DNA of 64,000 nt, from the NCBI GenBank assembly GCA_963762425.1, contig CAVXKY010000004.1, positions 372,001-436,000 on the forward strand. Reading direction: 5' to 3'. Of the stretch, positions 26,311 to 34,189 are shown piece after piece. The notes beneath the pieces are model-generated. The model did no database searches, was not told where the DNA came from, and was given only the letters and a program-made list of their open reading frames with translations. This DNA comes from REEB95 sp963762425 (GTDB lineage Bacteria; Pseudomonadota; Alphaproteobacteria; ATCC43930; CGMCC-115725). The position numbers and the translations under genes were made by a program. The first letter of the stretch is position 1, and each line of letters begins with the position of its first letter.

Positions 26311-27255
26311 GTGCGCCGGAATTTCTCGAACCGCTGGATGACGCTGCTCATCCTCGTCGCGCTGGTCGCCGCGCTGCCGCTGGTTTTCTCGTCCGGCTAT
26401 TACTATCGCGTCGCCGCCCTGGTTTGGATTTCGGCGCTGGCGGCGATCGGGCTCAATATCCTCATGGGCTATGCCGGCCAGGTCAGCCTGGGTCACGCCG
26501 GATTTTTCGGCATCGGGGCCTATGCGGTCGCGATCGGGCCCGCGCGCTTCGGTCTCGCCTCGTGGCTCTGCATTCTTCTCGGCGCGGTCCTATCGGGCGC
26601 CGTCGCCTGGCTGGTCGGGCGGCCCATGTTGCGGCTCAAGGGGCACTATCTCGCGATCGGAACCCTGGGATTCGGCGTGCTGATCGCGCTGGTGCTGACG
26701 AGCGAATCCGAATGGACCGGCGGACCCGACGGGATCGCGGTGGCGCGTCTGGCATTCGCGGATATCCGCATCTCGGGGCCGGCCGCCTGGTATTGGATTT
26801 CGGGCGTGGTGCTCGTTCTCGGCGCCTGGCTCGCGCTCAATCTCGAGGACAGCTCCGCCGGACGGGCGTTGCGCGCGCTCCACGACAGCGAAATCGCGAC
26901 GGCGCTCTGCGGCGTCGATGTCGCGCGGCACAAGCTCTGGGCCTTCGTTCTGGCCGCGGTCTATGCCTCGATCGCGGGATCGGAACTCGCGCTGTTCGAC
27001 GGATTCATCACGCCCGACATGGCCGGCTTCCTTCACTCGATCGAACTCGTCGCGATGGTCGTGCTCGGCGGCATGGGCTCGGTATTGGGGAGCGTCGTCG
27101 GCGCGGCGCTGCTGGTCACGCTGCCTCAACTTCTCACCGTGTTCATGGAATACGAGCAGGCCTTGCTCGGCCTGATCATCATGCTGGCGATGATTTTCCT
27201 GCGGCTCGGCATCGTTCCGGGCATCCAGCGGATGCTGGCGCGGAGATTCTCGTGA
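26311..27255 (+). CDS. LivM-type permease, cassette 2
   Basis: This second membrane subunit has 314 residues and starts at GTG 26311, one base after the LivH stop. LNILMGYAGQVSLGHAGFFGIG and GRALRALHDSEIATALCGVD are the LivM hallmarks. About eight or nine hydrophobic segments are present. The 3' end overlaps the ATPase start in GTGA, keeping the cassette translationally coupled. Confidence 0.9.
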   Translation: MRRNFSNRWMTLLILVALVAALPLVFSSGYYYRVAALVWISALAAIGLNILMGYAGQVSLGHAGFFGIGAYAVAIGPARFGLASWLCILLGAVLSGAVAWLVGRPMLRLKGHYLAIGTLGFGVLIALVLTSESEWTGGPDGIAVARLAFADIRISGPAAWYWISGVVLVLGAWLALNLEDSSAGRALRALHDSEIATALCGVDVARHKLWAFVLAAVYASIAGSELALFDGFITPDMAGFLHSIELVAMVVLGGMGSVLGSVVGAALLVTLPQLLTVFMEYEQALLGLIIMLAMIFLRLGIVPGIQRMLARRFS

Positions 27256-28040
27256 AGGCGCTGGCGGCCGAGAACGTCGGCCTCGCCTTCGACGGCATCG
27301 TCGCGGTCGATGACGTCAGCTTCTCGGTCGAATCCGGCAAGATCTTTTCGATCATCGGGCCGAACGGCGCCGGCAAGACCACGCTGTTCAACATCATGTC
27401 CGGCATCTACCGCCCCAGCGGCGGCCGGGTCCTGCTCGCCGGCGAGGACGTGACCGGGCTCGAGCCGCATGTCATCGCCGCCAAGGGTTTGGCGCGCACG
27501 TTTCAAAATCTGCAGATCTTCATGCATATGAGCGCGGTCGAGAACGTGATGGTCGGCCGCCATATCCGGGAGACGCGGAACCTGACCAAGGCGCTGTTGC
27601 GGTTTCCCTCGGTCGGACGCCAGAATCGCGCCACGCGGGCAAAGGCGCTGGAGTTGCTGCAATTCGTCGGGCTCGCCGACCGGGCGGATCGTCCGGCGGG
27701 TTCCTTGCCTTACGGCGGACTACGCCGCCTGGAAATCGCGCGCGCCTTGGCGCTCGAGCCCCGCATCCTGCTGCTCGACGAGCCGGCCGCGGGCTGCAAT
27801 CCGGTCGAGACCGAGGCGGTGGAGGCCTTGGTGCGCGAGATCGCCGGTTGGGGCATCACCGTCGTGCTGGTCGAGCACAACATGCGCTTCGTGATGCGGA
27901 TCTCCGACCGGATTCTGGTGCTGGACAGCGGCCGGAAGCTCGCCGAGGGCGTCGCGGACGAGGTGCGGCACAATCCCGAGGTGATCGAGGCCTATCTCGG
28001 CCGCCACGGCTCGAAGGAGGCGGCGCATGCTCGCGATTGA
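27252..28040 (+). CDS. LivG-type ABC ATPase, cassette 2
   Basis: This ATPase of 262 residues starts at GTG 27252 inside GTGA. Walker A is GPNGAGKTT, the Q-loop ARTFQNLQIF, Walker B LLLDEPAAGCNPVE, and the H-loop LVEHNMRFVM. The signature region is degenerate (SLPYGGLRRLEIARAL), as in other LivG proteins. It overlaps the LivF-type gene by 14 bases. Confidence 0.92.
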   Translation: MKALAAENVGLAFDGIVAVDDVSFSVESGKIFSIIGPNGAGKTTLFNIMSGIYRPSGGRVLLAGEDVTGLEPHVIAAKGLARTFQNLQIFMHMSAVENVMVGRHIRETRNLTKALLRFPSVGRQNRATRAKALELLQFVGLADRADRPAGSLPYGGLRRLEIARALALEPRILLLDEPAAGCNPVETEAVEALVREIAGWGITVVLVEHNMRFVMRISDRILVLDSGRKLAEGVADEVRHNPEVIEAYLGRHGSKEAAHARD

Positions 28041-28728
28041 GGGGCTGACCAGCGCCTATGGCCGCATCGAGGTGTTGCACGGCGTGAGCCTCGAGGTCGC
28101 CGAAGGCGAGATCGTCGCCCTGGTCGGCGCCAACGGCGCCGGCAAGACCACCCTGTTGCGGGCAATCTCCGGCGTCCAGCCGATCCGAAGCGGCCGGGTG
28201 CGCTTTGCCGGCGAAGCGATCGAGCGCGAGCCCGCTTATATGCGCGTCGCCAAGGGCCTGGCGCATGTGCCGGAAGCGCGGCAGGTCTTCGCCCCGCTTT
28301 CGGTGGAGGACAATCTGCGGCTCGGCGCCTACCGGCGCAAGGATTCGGGGATAGCCCGCGACCTGAAGCGAATGTACGAGATGTTTCCCGTGCTGTGGGA
28401 ACGCCGCCGCTCCGCCGCCGGCAGCCTGTCGGGCGGCGAGCAACAGATGCTGGCGATCGGACGCGCGCTGATGGCGCGCCCGCGGCTTTTGCTTCTCGAC
28501 GAACCCAGCATGGGTCTCGCTCCGGTTCTCGTCGACCAGATCATGGACGTCATTCTTGCCCTGAAGGCCGAAGGCGTGACGATTTTTCTGGTGGAACAGA
28601 ATGCCGTGGCGGCGCTCTCGATCGCCGATCGCGGCTATGTCATCGAGACCGGCGTCATCGTTCACGGCGGCGCGGGGCGCGACCTGCTCGACGATCCGAA
28701 AGTCCGCGCGACGTATCTCGGCGTCTGA
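28027..28728 (+). CDS. LivF-type ABC ATPase, cassette 2
   Basis: This ATPase of 233 residues shows Walker A GANGAGKTT, HVPEARQVFAPLSVEDNLRL typical of LivF, signature SLSGGEQQMLAIGRAL and Walker B LLLDEPSMGLAP. It ends the 17722-28728 operon. Nineteen bases separate it from the convergent ferritin-like gene, with no evident terminator. Confidence 0.92.
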   Translation: MLAIEGLTSAYGRIEVLHGVSLEVAEGEIVALVGANGAGKTTLLRAISGVQPIRSGRVRFAGEAIEREPAYMRVAKGLAHVPEARQVFAPLSVEDNLRLGAYRRKDSGIARDLKRMYEMFPVLWERRRSAAGSLSGGEQQMLAIGRALMARPRLLLLDEPSMGLAPVLVDQIMDVILALKAEGVTIFLVEQNAVAALSIADRGYVIETGVIVHGGAGRDLLDDPKVRATYLGV

Positions 28729-28747
28729 TTGGTGGCGAGACCGTCCG

Positions 28748-29302
28748 TCACTCCGGCATGCGGGGTTCGTCGGGATCGTAGGCCCAATCCTTCGCCGGTT
28801 TGGGCGTGCGGGCGATCCATTCGAGCAGAAGCTCGACGTGCTCGGTTTCCTCGCGTGCGAACTCCTCGGCCAGTTTGTGCAGCTCCGCGGGGCCGGTACC
28901 CTGGACCAGCGACGTGAAGAACGCCACCGCCCGCCGCTCGTTCTGGAGCGCGATGTCGAGGGCGTGATAAGGCGTCATGAGATAGTGCAGCGACTCGCCG
29001 CTGTCCGTCTCCAACCCTTCCTTGCCCCGCGCGCCCAGGGGCGCGGCGGCCGCGACCGGAAGCCCGCGCGCGCGCAAATCGGCCGCGAGACTGTCGGCGT
29101 GCTTGCGCTCGATGCCGGCGAGCTTGCGGAACAGCGCCGCGACCTCGAGGTTGCTGTGAAGCTCCATCTGGGCGGCGAATTCGTCGTAACGCTCGGCCGC
29201 CTCGACCTCCATCGCATGGGCGCGCGACAGCAGGTCCGCGACCGTGCCGACTTCCGGCGCCGCCGGCGGCCGCTTTCCGCCTCCCGGGCGGGCGGCGCTC
29301 AT
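28748..29302 (-). CDS. ferritin-like/rubrerythrin-type diiron protein
   Basis: This 184-residue four-helix protein has metal-binding motifs of the ferritin-like superfamily: AMEVEAAERYDEF, GIERKHAD (ExxH) and AREETEHVE (ExxH). No rubredoxin-type cysteine pairs are present, so it is not a full rubrerythrin. Its ATG 29302 overlaps the Kor stop (ATGA), tying its synthesis to a very oxygen-sensitive enzyme. A role in removing peroxide or O2, or storing iron for Fe-S enzymes, is a reasonable inference. The Pro- and Asp-rich tail (DPDEPRMPE) is probably disordered. Confidence 0.78.
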   Translation of the reverse strand: MSAARPGGGKRPPAAPEVGTVADLLSRAHAMEVEAAERYDEFAAQMELHSNLEVAALFRKLAGIERKHADSLAADLRARGLPVAAAAPLGARGKEGLETDSGESLHYLMTPYHALDIALQNERRAVAFFTSLVQGTGPAELHKLAEEFAREETEHVELLLEWIARTPKPAKDWAYDPDEPRMPE

Positions 29303-31869
29303 AATGCGAACTCCCGTTCGATTTCGGACAACGTCTTGCGCGGCTGCCCGATCGGCGGCTGAAACGGCTTGCGGTTTCCGTGATAGAGCACGCCGATGTT
29401 GAAGCCGTCGTCGGTCATGAGCCGCCGCGCCGCTCGCCCGGGATCGTCGGTGTGAACGACCGGAGCCGGCCTGACCGATTCCTTCCAGCCCCGCTGTTCG
29501 GGCCGGAAGGTGATGCACGGGCTCAGAATTTCGACGAAGGAGAATCCCGGGCTTGCGATCGCCTTGGCGATGATGTCGGCGGTGCCGACCACGTCGCCGG
29601 AAAAAGCGCGCGCGACGAAATTGGCTCCCGAGGCCAGCGCGATGACCAGCGGATTGAAGGGCCGCACGCCGGTTCCGCCGGGCGCCAGCGCATTGTCCCA
29701 ATCGGGCTCGGTCGTGGGCGAGGCTTGGCCCTTGGTCATGCCGTAGACGTGATTGTCCATCACGATGTAGGTGAGATCGACGTTGCGGCGGCAGGCGTGG
29801 AGAAAATGATTGCCGCCGATCGAATAGCCGTCGCCGTCGCCGCCGGCGGCGACCACGGTCAGATCCGGACGCGCGACCTTGAGGCCGGTCGCGACCGGAA
29901 GCGCCCGGCCATGGACCCCGTGAAAGCCGTAGCAATTCGTATAGGCCGGAATCCGCGACGAGCAGCCGATCCCGGAAACCACCGCGACGTTTTCCGGCCG
30001 GAGGGCGAGCTGGGCGAAGGCGCGGGTGAGCGAGGTCACGACCGAATAATCGCCGCAGCCCGGGCACCAGACCGGCTTGGTGTCCGATTTGAAATCCTTG
30101 GCGGCGGGCAGGACCTCGGCGGTCACGCTCATGGAGCGGCTCCATTCGACGAGTTCGCGGTGAATCTCGGAGGGACGCAGCGGCAACGGCCCGGGCCGGT
30201 ACAGCGCCCGCACCTCGCCGGGGAGCGAATACTCCGCGCGCAGATAGCGGTGGAATTGGCCGCTGTGGGTCTGTTCGACGACCAGCACGCGCTTCACGCC
30301 GTCGAGCAGCGCGCCGAGGCGCTCCGGCTGCGCCGGGGACAGCAGACGCATCGAGATGAGCTTGGCGCGCACCCCGTCGGCGCGGGCCAACGCCAATGCC
30401 TCGCGCGCCGGCGCCGTGCAGGAACCCCAGGTGATGATGGCGACGTCGCCCTTGCCGTCGCCCTCGACCTGGGCCCAATGCCGGTCGTAATCGGCGGTAT
30501 CGAGCTTGCGCTTCCTTTTGTCGAGCTGCGCCAGGTGATCCTTGGCCTGGCTCGAAGGCGTGCCGCGCTCGCTGTGCTCGAGGCCGTCGGCGGTGTGCAT
30601 GAAACCCGCCGTGCCGGGGATCGCCATCGGCGAGATTCCGGATTCGGTCAAGGCGTAGCGGCGATAGGGTTGCGCGTCGCCGTTGGCGAGCTTGCGCTGG
30701 CCGGTAAAGGCGAAATCGGCCGGCCGGTCGATGACCATGCGCGTCTGCCCGAAGGATTGATCGGAGAGCACCAGCGCCGGCACCTGCATCGTCTCGGCGA
30801 GATGGACGGCCCATTGCGTCGTCATCAGGCAGTCGGCCACCGAATTGGGCGCGACGACGACGTGGGGCGAATCGCCATGCGGCCCGTAGAGCGCGATGTT
30901 GAGATCGCTTTGTTCCGATTTGGTCGGGATGCCGGTCGAAGGGCCGCTGCGCATGACGTCCACCACGACGATCGGCACCTCGGCGGAGATCGCCAGGCCC
31001 AAGGCTTCGATCATCAGCGCCAGGCCCGGGCCCGAGGTCGCGGTGAGCGCGGGCGTGCCGCCATAGGAGGCGCCGATCGCCATGTTGATGGAGGCGAGTT
31101 CGTCCTCGGCCTGAACCAGCACGCCGCCGACATCCGTCAGCGCCGGCGCCATCCATTCCAACACTTCGGTCGCGGGCGTGATCGGATAAGCGGCGACGAA
31201 ACGCACGCCGCCCTTGAGCGCGCCATAGCCCGCCGCTTCGTTGCCGGTGATGAGCCACCGCTTGTCGCGCTCGTTCCCGCCCGGCGCGAGCCGGAAGGGA
31301 CACTCGACGCCTTGCGCGGCGGCGCGGCCCGCCTCCGCCGCGGCCAGGCTCGCCGTGACGGCGTCGCCGTTGTCGCCCAAGCTGCGGCGTATCGCCTCGG
31401 CGATCGCGGTTGCCGGCAAGCCGATCAGGCCGGCGATATATCCCAGGGCAACCATGTTGGCCCGTCCGTGCGGAATCTTCTTGGCCAGATCCTTCATCGG
31501 CAGCGCGAGTGGACGCGCCCCTAAATTCGCGAATTCGGCCGGGGCCGAGCCTTGCGCCGGATCGCCGATCATGAGGCTGTGCGCATCGAGCGGGATTTCC
31601 GAGGCGAAGCGCTCGGTGTTGACCCAATCGATCGCCAACAGAATGTCGAAACTGTCGCCGTGGCATTCGATCGGTTCGCGCGCCAGTCGCAGCAGGGCCG
31701 CCGCCTCGCCGCCGCGGATCTGCGGCCCGCTGGTGCGGCTCATCAGCCCATAGCAGCCCGCCAGCGCCGCCGCCTCCAGCAGCATGTCGCCGGCGGTCAT
31801 CACGCCGGAGCCGCCGCTGCCGGATAGGGCGATGGAAATCGACGACGGGGACTTGCTTCGGGGCGCCAC
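29299..31869 (-). CDS. korAB: 2-oxoacid:ferredoxin oxidoreductase, KorA-KorB in one frame
   Basis: This TPP enzyme would decarboxylate a 2-oxoacid, probably 2-oxoglutarate, and reduce the ferredoxin used by benzoyl-CoA reductase. GTG 31869 is preferred (GGGAGA nine bases upstream, FNR box left outside). Residues 1-190 are the gamma domain (SGSGGSGVMTAGD), then the alpha domain with AAYPITPATEVLEW. From residue 580 (Met at 30132) comes the beta subunit: WCPGCGDY, GIGCSSR, and the TPP motif GDGDGYSIGGNHF. KorA and KorB are normally separate; here there is no stop between WSRS and MSVTAEVLP. The junction ATG lies in ATGAG, so an indel could have merged two overlapping genes. Phenylglyoxylate is an alternative substrate. 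Confidence 0.85.
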   Translation of the reverse strand: MAPRSKSPSSISIALSGSGGSGVMTAGDMLLEAAALAGCYGLMSRTSGPQIRGGEAAALLRLAREPIECHGDSFDILLAIDWVNTERFASEIPLDAHSLMIGDPAQGSAPAEFANLGARPLALPMKDLAKKIPHGRANMVALGYIAGLIGLPATAIAEAIRRSLGDNGDAVTASLAAAEAGRAAAQGVECPFRLAPGGNERDKRWLITGNEAAGYGALKGGVRFVAAYPITPATEVLEWMAPALTDVGGVLVQAEDELASINMAIGASYGGTPALTATSGPGLALMIEALGLAISAEVPIVVVDVMRSGPSTGIPTKSEQSDLNIALYGPHGDSPHVVVAPNSVADCLMTTQWAVHLAETMQVPALVLSDQSFGQTRMVIDRPADFAFTGQRKLANGDAQPYRRYALTESGISPMAIPGTAGFMHTADGLEHSERGTPSSQAKDHLAQLDKRKRKLDTADYDRHWAQVEGDGKGDVAIITWGSCTAPAREALALARADGVRAKLISMRLLSPAQPERLGALLDGVKRVLVVEQTHSGQFHRYLRAEYSLPGEVRALYRPGPLPLRPSEIHRELVEWSRSMSVTAEVLPAAKDFKSDTKPVWCPGCGDYSVVTSLTRAFAQLALRPENVAVVSGIGCSSRIPAYTNCYGFHGVHGRALPVATGLKVARPDLTVVAAGGDGDGYSIGGNHFLHACRRNVDLTYIVMDNHVYGMTKGQASPTTEPDWDNALAPGGTGVRPFNPLVIALASGANFVARAFSGDVVGTADIIAKAIASPGFSFVEILSPCITFRPEQRGWKESVRPAPVVHTDDPGRAARRLMTDDGFNIGVLYHGNRKPFQPPIGQPRKTLSEIEREFAL

Positions 31870-31921
31870 GGCTATGGATTCTCCCTTCGTAAAAGTATCT
31901 CCGAGGGAACGTGACGGACCG

Positions 31922-31935
31922 TTGATCTGGATCAA
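31922..31935. promoter_or_regulatory. perfect FNR-type box between kor and bcr operons
   Basis: TTGATCTGGATCAA matches the FNR consensus at all ten defined bases. It lies 53 bases before the kor start (leftward) and 174 bases before the small ORF that precedes oah (rightward). With -41.5 spacing, starts near 31887 (left) or 31970 (right) are predicted. Anaerobic activation of electron supply and ring reduction from one site is a sensible arrangement. Confidence 0.8.
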
Positions 31936-31986
31936 GACATGGCGCGACAAGAGGGCGCAGTTATTCAGATTGACGGCTACTCCGGT

Positions 31987-32010
31987 AAATCGGTACTCTT
32001 ATACCGATTT
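31987..32010. promoter_or_regulatory. perfect palindrome, proposed BadM operator of the bcr promoter
   Basis: AAATCGGTA (31987-31995) and TACCGATTT (32002-32010) are perfect 9-base inverted arms around CTCTTA. The arms and spacer match the palindrome at 17676-17697. It lies just downstream of the start predicted by the FNR box at 31922 for rightward transcription, a repression position. BadM is known to repress the bad reductase operon in R. palustris; binding here is inferred. Confidence 0.7.
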
Positions 32011-32109
32011 TAGCGCCCGGAGGGCCAGCGTCAAGTTTTAGCGCCAGCAGGGCCGGGGATAGGCCGGAATCGGCCCCCAGGGCTGGTATGGCGTCGGAGG
32101 GGATGACAG

Positions 32110-32244
32110 ATGCTGGAATCGTTCTATCGGCGTACAACAGAGGCGGCCCAGCGGCCGCACCCGCCCGCCGCCCGCCCAAACCCGTTCGACGCCGTGCATC
32201 GCCAAGCCGTGAAACGCCGCGTCATCCGCGCGCCGGCCGCGTGA
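32110..32244 (+). CDS. small ORF (44 aa) leading the oah-bcr operon
   Basis: ATG 32110 is preceded by GGAGGGG at a good distance and opens a 44-residue frame starting MLESFYRRTTEAAQRP and ending RVIRAPAA, 27 bases before the oah ATG. It is very basic and rich in Arg, Ala and Pro, with no membrane segment or known motif. It could be a leader peptide or a small accessory protein. The strong RBS and position argue for translation; coding bias cannot be judged at this length. I do not recognise the sequence. Confidence 0.4.
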   Translation: MLESFYRRTTEAAQRPHPPAARPNPFDAVHRQAVKRRVIRAPAA

Positions 32245-32271
32245 ATTTCAAGGATCGAGAAGGAGTTCTCC

Positions 32272-33411
32272 ATGGTTGAATCCACCCTCGCCATCGCCGC
32301 CAAGACCAAGCCGCAGAGTCTCAGGGATCACAATCTGGTGCGGGAATTCTCGACGCCGGGCGTGCGCTACGAGAAGCGGCCGGTGAAGACGCCGGACGGC
32401 ACCGTGGTCCCGGGTCTCTACAACGCCTGGATCATTCTCGACAACGCGGAGCAGTACAACGCCTACACGACGGAAATGGTCAAGGGCGTGATCCTCGCGT
32501 TTCGCGCCGCGAGCGCGGCCCGCGACGTCGTCGCCGTGGTCTTCACCGGCGCCGGCGACCGGGCCTTCTGCACCGGCGGCAACACCAAGGAATACGCCGA
32601 ATATTACGCCGGCAACGCGCAGGAATACCGGCAGTACATGCGTCTCTTCAACGACATGGTTTCCTCGATCCTCGGCTGCGACAAGCCGGTGGTCTGCCGC
32701 GTCAACGGCATGCGCATCGGCGGCGGCCAGGAAATCGGCATGGCCTGCGACTTCACGGTCGCGCAGGACCTCGCGCGCTTCGGCCAGGCCGGACCCAAGC
32801 ACGGTTCCGCGGCGCTGGGCGGCGCCACCGACTTCCTGCCGGTCATGGTCGGGATGGAGCGCGCGATGGAATCCGGCACGCTCTGCGAGCACTGGTCGGC
32901 GCACAAGGCTTACCGGCTGGGCTTGCTCTACGACATCGTCCCCGGCCTCAAGGTCGACGGCAAGTACGTGCCCAATCCGCTGGTCGTGACCGACCGGTAT
33001 AGCGACGAATACGGCCGCATCGTTCACGGCGAACCCAAGACCGGCGAGGCGCTGGCCGAAGGCAAGAAGCTGCTCGCCCGCGGGAAAACCGATCTTTCGC
33101 TGCTCGACGAGAAGGTCGAACAGCTCTGCGGCAAGCTTCTGCTCACCTTCCCCGAATGCCTGACCAAGAGCTTCGAGGAGCTGCGCAAGCCGAAGCTCGA
33201 TGTGTGGAACCGCAACAAGGAGAATTCGCGCTCCTGGCTCGCCCTCAACATGATGGCGGAAGCGAAGGCGGGATTCCGCGCCTTCAACGAAGGGCCGAAG
33301 GATCATCGCGAGATCGACTTCATCGCGTTGCGGCAATCCCTCGCCAAGGGCGCGCCCTGGACCGAGGATTTCGCGGAAAGCTTGATTCCCAAGACCGGAG
33401 GCGCCCGGTGA
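32272..33411 (+). CDS. oah: 6-oxocyclohex-1-ene-1-carbonyl-CoA hydrolase
   Basis: This crotonase-family ring-opening hydrolase (379 residues) converts 6-oxocyclohex-1-ene-1-carbonyl-CoA to 3-hydroxypimelyl-CoA. The family pattern is clear: VREFSTPGVRYEKRPVKTP, FCTGGNTKEYAEYYAGN for the oxyanion hole, NGMRIGGGQEIGMACDF, and FGQAGPKHGSAALGGATDF. Length is normal for Oah/BzdY/BamA proteins and well above ordinary hydratases. A GAAGGAG precedes the ATG. It opens the main reductase operon; its stop overlaps the dch GTG start. In Thauera-type pathways it acts after Dch and Had, and no Had gene is nearby. Confidence 0.95.
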   Translation: MVESTLAIAAKTKPQSLRDHNLVREFSTPGVRYEKRPVKTPDGTVVPGLYNAWIILDNAEQYNAYTTEMVKGVILAFRAASAARDVVAVVFTGAGDRAFCTGGNTKEYAEYYAGNAQEYRQYMRLFNDMVSSILGCDKPVVCRVNGMRIGGGQEIGMACDFTVAQDLARFGQAGPKHGSAALGGATDFLPVMVGMERAMESGTLCEHWSAHKAYRLGLLYDIVPGLKVDGKYVPNPLVVTDRYSDEYGRIVHGEPKTGEALAEGKKLLARGKTDLSLLDEKVEQLCGKLLLTFPECLTKSFEELRKPKLDVWNRNKENSRSWLALNMMAEAKAGFRAFNEGPKDHREIDFIALRQSLAKGAPWTEDFAESLIPKTGGAR

Positions 33412-34187
33412 CAACTGCGGCGCCCTCTCCGCTCCGGGTCTGGCTGGAGCAAGGCGGCAAGCTGCTGCGGCTGCGCTTGGCGCGGCCCAAGGCCAACGTC
33501 ATCGACGCGGCCATGACCGCGGCGCTCGCCGCGGCGCTCGACGGACATCTCGGCCGCGACAATCTTCTGGCATTGCTGATCGACGCCGAAGGGCCCAATT
33601 TCAGCTTCGGCGCCAGCGTCGAGGAGCATCTCCCCGGCCGTTGCGCCGCGATGCTGAAGAGCTTCCACGCGCTGATCCTGCGCCTGGTCGAAAGCCCGGT
33701 TCCGGTGCTGGTCGCAATCCGCGGCCAATGCCTGGGCGGCGGGCTCGAGCTCGCTTCCGCCGGCACCTCGATCTTCGCTTCGCCCGACGCTAAATTCGGC
33801 CAGCCCGAGATCAGGCTCGGCGTCATCGCGCCGGCGGCCTCCTGCCTGCTGCCCGAGCGCATCGGCTTCGCCGCCGCCGAGGATTTGCTGCTCTCCGGCC
33901 GCGGCCTCAACGCCGAGGAAGCGCGCGCGCTCGGCCTCATCTCCGCCATATCCGAGGATCCGGAAGCCGAGGCGCTCGCCTGGTTCAACGCGCATCTCGC
34001 CGACAAAAGCGGCGCGGCGCTGCGGCTCGCGCTGCGCGCGGCGCGGATTGATCTGGTCGAGCGGCTGCGCGCCAAGCTCGCCCGCGTCGAGCGCCTTTAT
34101 CTCGACGATCTGATGGCGACCCGCGACGCCGTCGAGGGTCTCGAAGCCTTTATCGCCAAGCGTCCGGCCAAATGGGAGCACCGTTAG
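33408..34187 (+). CDS. dch: cyclohexa-1,5-dienecarbonyl-CoA hydratase
   Basis: This hydratase (259 residues) adds water to the dienoyl-CoA product of benzoyl-CoA reductase. It is a crotonase with the signature FGASVEEHLPGRCAAMLKSF and with QCLGGGLELASAG and FGQPEIRLGVIAPAAS at the two catalytic regions. GTG 33408 overlaps the oah stop in GTGA. bcrC follows two bases after the stop. Order oah-dch-bcrCBAD resembles Thauera and Magnetospirillum clusters except that had is missing. Confidence 0.94.
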   Translation: MTTAAPSPLRVWLEQGGKLLRLRLARPKANVIDAAMTAALAAALDGHLGRDNLLALLIDAEGPNFSFGASVEEHLPGRCAAMLKSFHALILRLVESPVPVLVAIRGQCLGGGLELASAGTSIFASPDAKFGQPEIRLGVIAPAASCLLPERIGFAAAEDLLLSGRGLNAEEARALGLISAISEDPEAEALAWFNAHLADKSGAALRLALRAARIDLVERLRAKLARVERLYLDDLMATRDAVEGLEAFIAKRPAKWEHR

Positions 34188-34189
34188 CC

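Noticed and set aside
28748..31666. A 972-codon minus-strand frame joining the ferritin-like protein to upstream sequence
   Set aside because: Upstream of ATG 29302 it is the wrong frame of the Kor gene (Arg-rich, no domains); only the last 184 codons are real.
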